This document shows, in pieces, positions 8,840 to 16,869 of a stretch of DNA of 64,000 nucleotides. Positions within the stretch are counted from its first letter, which is position 1, and each line of letters opens with the position of its first letter. The stretch spans positions 744,001 through 808,000 of the forward strand of contig NZ_CP108006.1 in the NCBI RefSeq assembly GCF_036127095.1. Reading direction: 5' to 3'. The DNA is from Streptomyces sp. NBC_00335 (GTDB lineage Bacteria; Actinomycetota; Actinomycetes; Streptomycetales; Streptomycetaceae). Below the pieces are notes generated by a model. The model did not search any database and had not been told where the DNA came from. It saw only the letters and a list, made by a program, of their open reading frames with translations. The translations under genes were made by a program, and so were the position numbers.

Positions 8840-8887
8840 GCACCGCCCCGCGGGGCCGTACGCGGCACGGCGCCGCCCCGCCCCGCA

Positions 8888-9253
8888 CTAGGTACGCATC
8901 TCCGGGCGTACGGTGCGCGGTCCCACGCACCGCGCACCGTACGCCCGTACGCGCATCCGCAACTCCCGGTCCGCCGTGACCACCACGCACCCGCCGCGCT
9001 CCGCGCAGGCCGCCGCGAGCTCCACGATCCGGTCGTCGCCGCTGCCCGGCGCCTCGTCCACCCGTACGCCGGGCACCGACGCGACGCCCCGGGCCGCGCC
9101 TTCGACGACGAGGACGATCTCCTCGCCCTCGTCGCGCAGCGCCAGCCGGTCGCGCAGCCGCTCGGCGGCGCCGCGCCGGTCCCGCCACCAGCCGTCCGGA
9201 ACGGACCCGACGACGTTGGCACCGTCCACGATCAATACGTTCGGCTCGTCCAC
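8888..9253 (-). CDS. NYN (YacP-like) domain protein, putative RNase
   Basis: A protein of 121 residues starting at GTG 9253 with GGGGAGG directly before it. It opens with NVLIVDGANVVGSVPDGWW, the PIN-like NYN core holding the first catalytic Asp, and continues with DDRIVELAAACAERGG and VVVTADRELRMRVRAYGA, which supply further acidic residues. YacP-like NYN proteins are metal-dependent RNases or RNA-processing factors. It follows the polynucleotide kinase/phosphatase gene by 67 bp on the same strand, so it may belong to the RNA-repair cassette. Confidence 0.82.
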   Translation of the reverse strand: MDEPNVLIVDGANVVGSVPDGWWRDRRGAAERLRDRLALRDEGEEIVLVVEGAARGVASVPGVRVDEAPGSGDDRIVELAAACAERGGCVVVTADRELRMRVRAYGARCVGPRTVRPEMRT

Positions 9254-9290
9254 CTCCCCAGTATGGCGAGCCGGCCGGCACGCGCCGCAG

Positions 9291-9335
9291 CCGGAAGTCG
9301 CCGTACTGGAAATCGCCGTACTAGAAGTCGCCGTA
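9291..9335. repeat. Three 15-bp tandem repeats across the stop codon of the kinase/phosphatase gene
   Basis: Units at 9321-9335, 9306-9320 and 9291-9305 read on the minus strand as Tyr-Gly-Asp-Phe-stop, Tyr-Gly-Asp-Phe-Gln and Tyr-Gly-Asp-Phe-Arg. The first unit contains the TAG that ends the polynucleotide kinase gene; the next unit has CAG at that place. The repeat therefore extends the C-terminal YGDF motif but is cut off by a stop. Confidence 0.8.
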
Positions 9336-10298
9336 GTTGACCTGCCAGGTGGCCAGCCCCATGCGGCGCCAGATGGCAACCACCCGGTCGCGGTCGTCCA
9401 GGGAGACCCGGACCGCGTACCGGTCGCGCACGTGCGCGTTGAACAGCTCCGCCTTGACGATGTCGTCGCGGCGCGTGTCGCCCGCCGCCCGCATCCACAG
9501 CTCGTCGTACGGGACCTCGTGCTCGCGCAGCCAGGCCTCGGTCGGCTCCCGGTGCTCCTCGCCCCGCCCGGACAGCAGCACGATGGTGTCGCCGTCGGCC
9601 CGCCGGAAGGAGTCCAGCGCGTCGCGCACCGGCGCGTTCAGCGTGTCCAGGCCGCAGCGCGAGAAGTCGTACGGGTTGCGGTCGCCGGTCATCGCGAGCG
9701 TGCCGTCGATGTCGCACATCACCGCCGTGGGCAGCGCCGGGTCGGCGACGTACGGGGACACGTCCGGCTGGTCGTTGAGCCAGTCCGCGGTGAGCCGCCA
9801 GCCGCCCTTCTTGGCCTTCGCGTGCTTGTCCGCGAGTATCCGGATGATCTCCTCGCCGACCTGGCGCTCGCGCGCGGCGTCGCGCCGCAGGCACTCCTCC
9901 ACGGGCACGTCGGTGAAGTCGTGCACCACGAAGGTGGCCCGTCCCGCGACGGCCGCCTTGAGCCGCTTGGGGATGTGCGAGGTCAGGTGGGTGTTGTCCA
10001 CGACCACGTCGAAGCCGCCCTCGACGGCCGCGCCGACGGCCGCGTCCTGGATGTCCAGCACGGTCTGCTCGTGCTTGTACGAACGCCCGCGCTCGGGGTC
10101 CGGCACGTCGAGCATGGCCCGCAGGTCGTCGAGGTTGACGCGGCGCATCCGGCCGCCGGACTCCGCCTGGAGGACGCGCGCGGCGGTGGTCTTCCCGGAG
10201 GCCGGCAGACCCGTCATGACGTGGACCACCGGCAGCGCGGGAGCCACCGGGGACTCGGCCGGGGGCGCGGGGGTCTCGGTTTCGGGTACTTCGGACAC
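9321..10298 (-). CDS. T4 Pnkp-like polynucleotide 5'-kinase / 3'-phosphatase
   Basis: A two-domain end-healing enzyme of 325 residues. The N-terminal half is a P-loop kinase (GLPASGKTT at residues 30-39, DLDDLR-like VNLDDLR and a VVVDNTHLT segment). The C-terminal half is a HAD phosphatase starting at CDIDGTLA (nucleophile D196, D198) with later LLSGRGEEHREPT. This order, kinase then phosphatase, is that of phage T4 Pnkp. It would convert 2',3'-cyclic phosphate/5'-OH RNA ends to 3'-OH/5'-phosphate. GTG 10298 lies 4 bp after the RNA ligase stop and has GAGGAG upstream, so the two are one operon and one pathway. Confidence 0.9.
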   Translation of the reverse strand: MSEVPETETPAPPAESPVAPALPVVHVMTGLPASGKTTAARVLQAESGGRMRRVNLDDLRAMLDVPDPERGRSYKHEQTVLDIQDAAVGAAVEGGFDVVVDNTHLTSHIPKRLKAAVAGRATFVVHDFTDVPVEECLRRDAARERQVGEEIIRILADKHAKAKKGGWRLTADWLNDQPDVSPYVADPALPTAVMCDIDGTLAMTGDRNPYDFSRCGLDTLNAPVRDALDSFRRADGDTIVLLSGRGEEHREPTEAWLREHEVPYDELWMRAAGDTRRDDIVKAELFNAHVRDRYAVRVSLDDRDRVVAIWRRMGLATWQVNYGDF

Positions 10299-10302
10299 GG
10301 GT

Positions 10303-11511
10303 TCAGTTCTCCTCGTCGTGCGTGAAGGGGTCGGACGCCTCGGGCCGCACCTGCCGCCAGGTGACCAACTCGGTCGTCCTGCCGTCGAGACGCTGGAACA
10401 GCGCACCGCGGATCCCGCTGTCGCGGATCGTCTTGGTGGCGCGCGCGAACGCGCCCCGGTCGCCGGCCAGGTGGGCCAGCGAGGCGTACGCCTCGTCGAT
10501 GGCGCGCTCGCGGAGCGCGGCCTCGGCCTCCAGACGTTCGATCACCGAGCGTACCCAGTGGTCGAACTCGTCGGGCACCTGCTCCAGCAGTTCGTCGAGC
10601 GGCTTGCCGCCCGAGGCCTCGATTTCGGCGGCGGAGCAGTTGAGGCCCTGGGCGAGCTGCTTGAGGGGCAGGCCGGCGAACCGCTGGATGCCGTGGCCGC
10701 GCCAGATGTCCCGCTCGGTCACGCCGGTGAGCACCTTGTGGAGGCGTACGTACTCGGCGATCTTGGCCTTGGCGCGGACGCCCGAGGCGAAGCGCAGGAC
10801 GAAGCCCTCCGCGTCGGTGCCGGTCGCGGCGGCGCCGCCCGGCAGGGTGCTGGACCCGGTCAGGGCGAGCAGCTCGTCCAGCGGCATGGCGGGCCACACG
10901 GTGACCACGGAGCCGATGCCCTCCCAGTGCGCGGCGGCTTCGGCGAGCGGCACCTCGGTGCCGTCCGCTCCGTACGCGGCGAGCAGGACCAGGTCGCGGC
11001 GGTCCCCGTAGTCCACGACGATGCGGTTCTGCGGGTACAGGATCTCCGCGAGGTAGGTGGTGCCGGGGACCAGTGCGGAGGTGTCCCGTCCGTCGAGGTG
11101 GCGCTGCGCCCAGACGGCCTGGGTGCTGGTGAAGGAACCCTTGGACGCGGCCCGCCACTTGCCCGCGTAGTGGAAGAGGACCCCGAGGCTGCCGTCGACC
11201 TTGTCGTACACCTCGAAGGGCTCGTCGGGCAGGGCCGGCGCGTACGGCCGGCCCGACTCGTGCTCGCCGACGTTGAAGAACTTGGGCAGCGGCAGCGCGA
11301 CGATCTCGCCGGTGACGTCGTCGGCGACGAGTCCGCGGCAGATCGTGGTGACCTGGTTCCAGACCTGCTCGTACTGGGCGGTGCGGGTGTAGCTGTAGAG
11401 GGACAGCGGCAGCTGGGGGTGGACCTTGCGGGCCACGTATCCGGCGTCGATGGCCTCGGTCAGCGCCTGCGCGGGCATCAGGTCGTGCAGAGTCAGGCGG
11501 TCCTGGCTCAT
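10303..11511 (-). CDS. T4 Rnl1-like RNA ligase
   Basis: A protein of 402 residues of the covalent nucleotidyltransferase superfamily. The adenylation motif YDKVDGSLG places the reactive lysine at K104, close to K99 of T4 Rnl1. Downstream are the IIIa/IV-like segments TTYLAEILYPQNRIVV and AEGFVLRF, and motif V VRAKAKIAEYVRLHK. The C-terminal ~150 residues are helical, as in Rnl1. It seals 3'-OH/5'-phosphate RNA ends made by the kinase/phosphatase encoded next, so the pair is a healing-and-sealing RNA repair cassette. Target RNA unknown; tRNA cleaved by anticodon nucleases is the classic substrate. Confidence 0.9.
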   Translation of the reverse strand: MSQDRLTLHDLMPAQALTEAIDAGYVARKVHPQLPLSLYSYTRTAQYEQVWNQVTTICRGLVADDVTGEIVALPLPKFFNVGEHESGRPYAPALPDEPFEVYDKVDGSLGVLFHYAGKWRAASKGSFTSTQAVWAQRHLDGRDTSALVPGTTYLAEILYPQNRIVVDYGDRRDLVLLAAYGADGTEVPLAEAAAHWEGIGSVVTVWPAMPLDELLALTGSSTLPGGAAATGTDAEGFVLRFASGVRAKAKIAEYVRLHKVLTGVTERDIWRGHGIQRFAGLPLKQLAQGLNCSAAEIEASGGKPLDELLEQVPDEFDHWVRSVIERLEAEAALRERAIDEAYASLAHLAGDRGAFARATKTIRDSGIRGALFQRLDGRTTELVTWRQVRPEASDPFTHDEEN

Positions 11512-11619
11512 GGGGTTCCTCCCGGTTCGAGATGCCTCATTCTCGGGTGCGGGAGGCCCTGGCCGAAACCGAATATCGGCTCGTCAGCGCGGGTCTCAGT
11601 GCTGTGACCGGGAGGGTTT

Positions 11620-11755
11620 GCCGGGGCGCGGCGTCCGGTGCGGTGCATCGCAAGGCGGAGGGCCGGGGCTCGTACCGGACGTACCTGCCCGGTCCGACAA
11701 CGCGGCGAGGCGCCGTGCTGGGCGTCGCGACCCGGTGAACCTTTCCGGCCACACC
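11620..11755. repeat. Structured intergenic sequence resembling a common Streptomyces intergenic element
   Basis: This non-coding stretch upstream of the RNA ligase holds gtgcatcgcaaggcggag, the inverted pair CGTAC/GTACG (around 11672-11683), and gcgacccggtgaacctttcc. From memory the same word order recurs between genes in many Streptomyces genomes; this is unverified. It may be a dispersed repeat or a promoter/leader element. No credible coding sequence runs through it. Confidence 0.3.
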
Positions 11756-11756
11756 G

Positions 11757-12449
11757 CTAAGACCCGTGCGGGCCCGCGCCGCCCACCCGGTTGATGTCGC
11801 GGGGGCGCAGGATCCGCTGGGTGCCTGCGACGCCGGGACCGGCTTCGGCGACGGCGATCATGGCGCGGCCGATCGCCCGGGTCGTGGTCACGAGGTGGGG
11901 AGCGAAGCGCCGCAGGACCGGGAAGAGCGGAGCGGTGACGGCGTACCCGGCGCGGTAGAGCGGGGTCTTGGAGGGAATGCCGCGGTCCGGCTGCACGATC
12001 CCCGGCCGGAACATGTACGCCTCAAAGGGGAGCTTCAGCAGGTCGTTCTCGGTCTTCCCCTTGACCCGGGCCCACATGGAGCGGCCGCTCTCGGTGCTGT
12101 CGGTGCCCTCGCCGGAGACGTAGGCGAAGGTCAGCCCCGGGTTGGCGGCGGCGAGGGGGCGGGCGGCGGCGAGCGTCAGGTCGTAGGTGATCCGGCGGTA
12201 CTCCTCCTCCTTCATGCGGAAGGAGGAGATGCCGAGGCAGAAGAAGCAGGCGTCGTACGAGGCCAGGTCCAGGCCGGGCTCCGACAGGTCGGTCGGATCG
12301 GCCCGGACGAGCTCGCGCAGCTTGGGGTGGGTGACGGCGAGCGGGCTGCGGCCGATGACGAGCACGCTTTCGACGGACTCGTCGAGCAGGCACTCGCGCA
12401 GCACGCCCCGGCCGATCATGCCGGTGGCACCGAAGAGGATGACGTTCAC
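11757..12449 (-). CDS. NAD(P)-binding Rossmann protein (HTATIP2-like epimerase/oxidoreductase)
   Basis: A protein of 230 residues that opens with MNVILFGATGMIGRGVL, the glycine-rich nucleotide-binding loop of extended short-chain dehydrogenases. Later segments such as YDACFFCLGISSFRM, LTFAYVSGEGTDS and AYMFRPGIVQP match the NAD(P)H-binding/HTATIP2-like group. The classic Tyr-xxx-Lys catalytic pair is not obvious, so a regulatory or redox-sensing role is as likely as catalysis. It stands alone, with no clear operon partner. Confidence 0.82.
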   Translation of the reverse strand: MNVILFGATGMIGRGVLRECLLDESVESVLVIGRSPLAVTHPKLRELVRADPTDLSEPGLDLASYDACFFCLGISSFRMKEEEYRRITYDLTLAAARPLAAANPGLTFAYVSGEGTDSTESGRSMWARVKGKTENDLLKLPFEAYMFRPGIVQPDRGIPSKTPLYRAGYAVTAPLFPVLRRFAPHLVTTTRAIGRAMIAVAEAGPGVAGTQRILRPRDINRVGGAGPHGS

Positions 12450-12537
12450 GGGTCCACCCTAGAGCGGGGTGGGAGCGGCGGGCGGCGGCCGCGCTGCGCC
12501 TGCCGGAGACTCACCGGGACTCACCGGGAATCACTCG

Positions 12538-12593
12538 GACGTCGCTTCTCATGGTCCGACGGCCGTTCAGACGGCACCCTGGGAAGCGACGTC
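12538..12593. terminator. Long stem-loop after the VOC gene
   Basis: GACGTCGCTTC (12538-12548) pairs perfectly with GAAGCGACGTC (12583-12593) around a 34-base loop that can itself fold (ccgacgg...). The right arm ends one base before the VOC stop codon on the minus strand. It probably ends that transcript. There is no U-tract, as is usual in this GC-rich genome. Confidence 0.6.
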
Positions 12594-13028
12594 TCAGTGG
12601 GAGACGCACAGCTCGTTGCCCTCGGGGTCGGCGAGGGTGGTCCAGGTGAAGGGGCCTTGGTTGCCTTCGTGCAGGTGCCGGGCGCCCTTGGCGAGGAGCC
12701 GCTCGACCAGGGCCCGCGGGTCGTCCTCGCCGGTGCGGACGTCGAGGTGCACCCGGTTCTTGACGGTCTTGGGCTCCTCGATGAACTGGAAGAGGACGCG
12801 GGGCGCCCGCTCGAAGCCCTCGGGGTGGCGGATCCCCTGGCCCGCCTTCCAGACGAGGACACCCCGGTGGGTGGTGGTGTCCTCCTCGGTCGCCCGCCCG
12901 GCGGCGATCATCTCGCGGATGAACTCCTCGTCGCTGGGCTCCACTTCCCATCCGAGGGCCTCGGCCCACCAGTCGGCGAGGGCGTGCGGTGCCTCGGAGT
13001 CCACGGTCACCTGAAACGTGTAGGCCAT
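12594..13028 (-). CDS. VOC/glyoxalase-fold protein
   Basis: A protein of 144 residues with the paired beta-alpha-beta-beta-beta modules of the vicinal oxygen chelate superfamily: YTFQVTVDSEAPHALADWWAEALGWEV at the start and KNRVHLDVRTGEDDPRALVERLLAKGA in the second half, ending with WTTLADPEGNELCV. The retained His and Glu (HLDV, EGNEL) could bind a metal. Substrate unknown; many such proteins act in resistance or small-molecule modification. It is divergent from the DUF1275 gene. Confidence 0.83.
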   Translation of the reverse strand: MAYTFQVTVDSEAPHALADWWAEALGWEVEPSDEEFIREMIAAGRATEEDTTTHRGVLVWKAGQGIRHPEGFERAPRVLFQFIEEPKTVKNRVHLDVRTGEDDPRALVERLLAKGARHLHEGNQGPFTWTTLADPEGNELCVSH

Positions 13029-13273
13029 GCGGCGACCCTACCCGCGACGGCCCCTGGAACCCGGGCAGGAAGCGCGGCCGCCGGGTCGCTCCTCCGCGCG
13101 TGCGCCCGGCATCGCTAGCATTCCCGGGGACGAAGCCCCCTTCGCCCCTGCCCCCTTCCGGGCGCTCGGGCCCCCCTCCGCCCCGACGGCCCGCTCCACT
13201 TCCGGCGGCCTCGCCCCCGACGGCCTGCTGCCGGCCGTCGAGGAACGGCCCACGCGATGACCAGAGGTACCCC

Positions 13274-13981
13274 ATGACCTCCACCCCACCCCGGCGACAC
13301 GGGCTCCTGCGCCCGCTGGCCGCGCGGCTGTTCCCGCCGGAGGCGGCCGGCGCGGAGTCTCCCCACGGGGTGCTGCCGCCGCTGCTGATCGTCCTCACCT
13401 TCGTCAGCGGTGTGGTCGACGCGGTGAGCTACCTGGGCCTCGGGCACGTCTTCGTGGCCAATATGACCGGCAACGTGGTCTTCCTCGGCTTCGCGATCGC
13501 CGGGGACCGCTCCCTGTCCGCCCCGGACTCCCTGCTGGCCGTCGGCGCCTTCCTGGCCGGGGCCGCGGCCGCCGGACGGCTGCGGCGGACCACCGGGGCG
13601 GCCAGGATGTTCGCCCCGCTGGTGGCGGTACAGACCGTCCTGGTGGGCGGGGCGCTCGCCCTGACCGCGCTCGGCGCCGGGCCGCCGGGCGTCATCGCCC
13701 TGCTCGCCCTCGGCATGGGCCTGCAGAACGCCGTCGTGCACCGGCTCGCGATCCCCGATCTGACCACCACCGTCGTCACCAGGGCCCTGACCGGCCTGGC
13801 GGCCGATCCGTGGGGGCCGGGTCCGCTGCGCCGCCTCGTGACGGTCGCGGCCCTGCTGCTCGGGGCCCTCACCGGCGGCGTTCTGACACTCCGTCATGGT
13901 GCGGTGTGGGCAATGGTCTTGGCCGTCGCCCTACTGGCCTGCGTCACCCTCTCCCCGCGGTGGGACGGCACCGGGCGGTAG
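13274..13981 (+). CDS. DUF1275 (YoaK-like) membrane protein
   Basis: A protein of 235 residues with about six transmembrane segments and the family signature TFVSGVVDAVSYLGLGHVFVANMTGNVVFLG near residues 40-70, plus MGLQNAVVHRLAIPDLTTTVVT. Function of the family is unknown. ATG 13274 was chosen because AGAGG lies just upstream and the preceding in-frame codons (12989-13273) are Pro/Arg-rich and unlike a membrane protein. The 245-bp divergent space before it should hold promoters for this gene and the VOC gene. Confidence 0.85.
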   Translation: MTSTPPRRHGLLRPLAARLFPPEAAGAESPHGVLPPLLIVLTFVSGVVDAVSYLGLGHVFVANMTGNVVFLGFAIAGDRSLSAPDSLLAVGAFLAGAAAAGRLRRTTGAARMFAPLVAVQTVLVGGALALTALGAGPPGVIALLALGMGLQNAVVHRLAIPDLTTTVVTRALTGLAADPWGPGPLRRLVTVAALLLGALTGGVLTLRHGAVWAMVLAVALLACVTLSPRWDGTGR

Positions 13982-14235
13982 CCGCACGGAGTGGGGGCCG
14001 ACTTCGTGACGCGCCGGCCCCACGTGTTCTCCGGGCCCGCAACCACCGCTCCACAGCCCGCCTTTCCGATCCGCAGCCATTCCCCCACGCCATCCCCCGC
14101 CGCACACAGCGGCATTCCGGTGGCGGCGCCACGAGAGCGGCATTTTCTGCGGCGGCAATTCAACTCCGCCCTTTCCCTGGCGGTGTTTCCGCGACGGCCT
14201 TTCGGTCGTCGCATTCTCCCGCCGGGAAACACGGC

Positions 14236-15198
14236 TCACTTTCGCGGACGGGGCCCGTGCTCCACGAGGAAGGCCACGAAGGTGAGCACCCAGGCCCCGA
14301 CCGCCACCCAGAGCAGTACCGTGCCGAGGGGCCGCAGCCACGCCACCCCGGTCGGGGCGGCCGCCGAGAGGCAAGCGGTGGCCGTCATGCCGAGCGGGAA
14401 GACGCTCGACCAGCGCCGGATGTCGTAGCGGGGGCGCGGCCGGACCGCTTCGGCGGTGAGGAGCACGGCGTACCAGGCCAGGGAGAGACCGAGGGCCGCC
14501 AGGGTGACGGTACGCAGCCCCGTGTGCGTCCACCCCGTCCACAGCGGTGACGCCGTGAGCCCGGATCCGGCGAGGGCGGTGATGGAGAGCGCCCCGCCGG
14601 CCACCCAGTGGTCGCCCGCGCCCGAGACGACCTGACGGAAGTCGAAGCGCACCAGGGCCTCGGCGTAGAGCAGCAGGCCCAGGCAGAAGGCGGCGAGCGC
14701 GGCCCGCCCCAGCCAGTCGCGGCCGGTGGCGGTGGCCAGGGCGGCCGCCAGGACGGCGAGCCCTTGGGTGGCCACGCAGACGAGGAAGGCCGCACCGGGC
14801 ATCCGGTAGCCCCAGTGCCGCAGTACGGCGACCATCAGCCCCGGCCAGAGCGCGGCGGCCAACGCCAGCAGCCCGAGGGCCACGGACTGCCATCCGAGGA
14901 GGGAGAGCCGGGCGCCCAGCACGGTCGTGGCGGCCACGGCGGTGAGGGCCGCCGGGGTGTCGGCCTCGGCGCGAAACCGGCTTCGGTCCCCCAGGAGCCG
15001 GGCGGTGAAGTCGGCGGCGAGCAGGAGCCACAGTGCGGCGGAGACGCCCAGCGCGGTGATCGACAGCGCGTCCCGGCCGATCAGGTGCAGGCCCGCCGAG
15101 ATGATCCCGGCCGCCATGACGGCGGCGCCGGCGGCCGGCGACAGCTCGGCCCACCACCGGGCACCCGCAATGACTCGCACCCCGCCAAGGGACACCAC
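14236..15198 (-). CDS. TehA/SLAC1-like (TDT family) transporter
   Basis: An integral membrane protein of about 320 residues with roughly ten hydrophobic helices. The start ARWWAELSPAAGAAVMAAGIISAG and the late RRWSSVFPLGMTATA segment match the tellurite-resistance/dicarboxylate transporter family, whose members include TehA, Mae1 and the SLAC1 anion channel. GTG 15198 has GGGAG upstream and gives a typical family length; the reading frame stays open to 15405 but those codons are not family-like. It is divergent from the urea-transporter operon. Substrate not predictable. Confidence 0.72.
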   Translation of the reverse strand: MVSLGGVRVIAGARWWAELSPAAGAAVMAAGIISAGLHLIGRDALSITALGVSAALWLLLAADFTARLLGDRSRFRAEADTPAALTAVAATTVLGARLSLLGWQSVALGLLALAAALWPGLMVAVLRHWGYRMPGAAFLVCVATQGLAVLAAALATATGRDWLGRAALAAFCLGLLLYAEALVRFDFRQVVSGAGDHWVAGGALSITALAGSGLTASPLWTGWTHTGLRTVTLAALGLSLAWYAVLLTAEAVRPRPRYDIRRWSSVFPLGMTATACLSAAAPTGVAWLRPLGTVLLWVAVGAWVLTFVAFLVEHGPRPRK

Positions 15199-15425
15199 CG
15201 CGCCGCTCCCGGCCGCCGCGGCGCGCCATCGGGGCGGCGGCAATGACCCTTCCGGGCCCGGCGGACACCCTCTCTCCCACCATTCGATATCCGATATTCC
15301 GATCCTATTCCCCTCGACTTCCCCTCGACAGGGACGGGAATGGGAATGACGAACACTCTTATGACAACCCGGCCACAGCCCTCCAATTCGCCCCGACACG
15401 CCCATCTCCAGGCGGAATTACTCCG

Positions 15426-15506
15426 ATGCGCAGGTACTGTCATCGTCAACGCACCGCTGATTCACGGGCCCTTCAGGGCCCTCTCTTTTTGCACATGGGA
15501 GAATGA
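15426..15506 (+). CDS. Possible 26-residue leader peptide before the urea transporter
   Basis: ATG 15426 opens an ORF whose TGA (15504-15506) ends one base before the urea transporter ATG. The peptide begins MRRYCHRQRTADSR. Its codons run through the GGGCCC-TTCA-GGGCCC hairpin and the T-run. A weak GGCGGA lies upstream. The placement, hairpin inside the ORF and abutting start, is what a translational attenuator would look like, but there is no run of a single regulatory codon. Confidence 0.35.
   Translation: MRRYCHRQRTADSRALQGPLFLHMGE
15466..15490 (+). terminator. Intrinsic-terminator-like hairpin with T-tract in the urea transporter leader
   Basis: GGGCCC (15466-15471), TTCA, GGGCCC (15476-15481), then tctcttttt (15482-15490). 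This looks like a textbook intrinsic terminator, which is uncommon in such a GC-rich genome, and it lies only 17 bp before the ATG of the first operon gene. It points downstream into the operon, so it may act as an attenuator. Confidence 0.6.
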
Positions 15507-15507
15507 A

Positions 15508-16476
15508 ATGCAGGCCTTGGCAACGGAGCCCGCACGCCAGGCTCCCCCCGCCCAACCCGCGAGCTTCATCCAGGAAGTTCTGCGCGGCGTCGCCCAGGTC
15601 GATTTCATGCCGAGCGCGATCACCGGGATCTTCTTCCTCGCCGCCCTGGCCGCCGCCGGCTGGCAGTACGCCCTCTACGGCCTCCTCGGCGCGGTCGTCG
15701 GCACCGCCACCGCCTACGCGTTCGGCATCGACCGCGCGATCGTCTCGGCCGGACTCCGCGGCTTCAACGGCACCCTCGTGTCCCTCGGATTCGCCGTCTT
15801 CCTCGGGTGGGACCACCTGTCCACCCTGCTGCTCGCGATCGGCGGCAGCATCACCGTGGTGGTCGTCACCTCGGCGCTGGCCACCATCCTCGGCACCTGG
15901 AACATCCCCACCTTCACCGCGCCGTTCTGCATCATCGCGAGCGTCATGACCATCGCGGCGCCCAGCTTCTCCCGGGTGTGGCACACCGGTCCCGACCTGG
16001 CGGCGCTGCCCGCGGCCGCCGGCGGAACCACCGCGCTGGACTGGGGACAGCTCTGGCGCGCCTTCTTCGCCAACGTCGGTCAGATCTTCTTCATGCCGCA
16101 GTGGTACGTCGGCCTGATCTTCCTCGCCGGCATCTTCGTGGCCAGCCGGGTCGCCGGGGTCATGGCCTGCGTCGGCAGCGTCACGGCCATCTTCGTCGCC
16201 TGGGCGATGGGTTCGCCGTCCGAGGCCGTCTCCCAGGGGCTCATGGGCTACAGCAGCGTGCTCGTGGCCATGGCCCTGTGCGGCGTCTTCCTCGTCCGGT
16301 CCAACTGGAGCTTCGCGTTCGCCGTCCTGGGCGCCGCGGCCGCGACCGGGCTCACGGCCGCGATGACCGCGTTCTTCGACCCGTTCGGCGGCCACACCTT
16401 CACCTGGCCGTTCGTCCTGACCACGGTCGTCTTCGTCGCCGCCGTCCCCCAGATCCCCCGGCTGCAGCGGACCTGA
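15508..16476 (+). CDS. Urea transporter (UT family)
   Basis: A membrane protein of 322 residues with two homologous halves and about ten transmembrane helices. Half-repeat segments such as GLRGFNGTLVSLGFAVFLG and GLMGYSSVLVAMALCGVFL match the UT/Yut urea-channel fold, where paired repeats line the pore. ATG 15508 has GGGAGA six bases upstream. As the first gene of the urease operon it would bring in urea as nitrogen source. The long leader with a terminator-like hairpin and a short ORF suggests control of operon entry. Confidence 0.88.
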   Translation: MQALATEPARQAPPAQPASFIQEVLRGVAQVDFMPSAITGIFFLAALAAAGWQYALYGLLGAVVGTATAYAFGIDRAIVSAGLRGFNGTLVSLGFAVFLGWDHLSTLLLAIGGSITVVVVTSALATILGTWNIPTFTAPFCIIASVMTIAAPSFSRVWHTGPDLAALPAAAGGTTALDWGQLWRAFFANVGQIFFMPQWYVGLIFLAGIFVASRVAGVMACVGSVTAIFVAWAMGSPSEAVSQGLMGYSSVLVAMALCGVFLVRSNWSFAFAVLGAAAATGLTAAMTAFFDPFGGHTFTWPFVLTTVVFVAAVPQIPRLQRT

Positions 16477-16560
16477 CGCCGTCTCAGCCGAAGCCGCGAC
16501 GCCAACAGCCGGGGCAGCGGCAGCACTTGAACCATCCTGAGAGCCGAAAGTGAGTGACCG

Positions 16561-16866
16561 ATGAATCTCGCTCCCCGTGAGATGGACAAGCTCTGGATCT
16601 ACGTCGTGGCCGACCTGGCCCGCAAGCGGCGGGACCGGGGCGTCAAGCTCAACTACAGCGAGGCCTGCGCCCTGATCAGCGAGGGCATCCTGGAAGGCGC
16701 CCGCGACGGCAGGACCGTCGCCGAGTGCATGGAGCTCGGCAAGCAGATCGTCTCCGCCGCCGATGTAATGAAGGGCGTGCGGGAGATGCTTCCGCTGCTC
16801 CAGGTCGAGGCCGCCTTCGTGGACGGCACCAAGCTCGTCTCCTGCCACGACCCCGTCGGCGCCTGA
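16561..16866 (+). CDS. ureA: Urease gamma subunit
   Basis: A protein of 101 residues, the normal length for a separate UreA. It starts MNLAPREMDKLWIYVVADLARKR and contains LNYSEACALISEGILEGARDG and the VSCHDP C-terminus typical of gamma subunits. It assembles with UreB and UreC into the cytoplasmic nickel enzyme that splits urea to ammonia and carbamate. It follows the urea transporter by 84 bp and precedes a chelatase-like gene by only 3 bp. Confidence 0.97.
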   Translation: MNLAPREMDKLWIYVVADLARKRRDRGVKLNYSEACALISEGILEGARDGRTVAECMELGKQIVSAADVMKGVREMLPLLQVEAAFVDGTKLVSCHDPVGA

Positions 16867-16869
16867 GCG

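Noticed and set aside
15199..15507. Guanidine or other known riboswitch before the urea transporter
   Set aside because: The hairpin loop is TTCA, not the ACGR loop of the guanidine-II motif, and no second matching hairpin or ykkC core is visible. I kept only the terminator-like reading.
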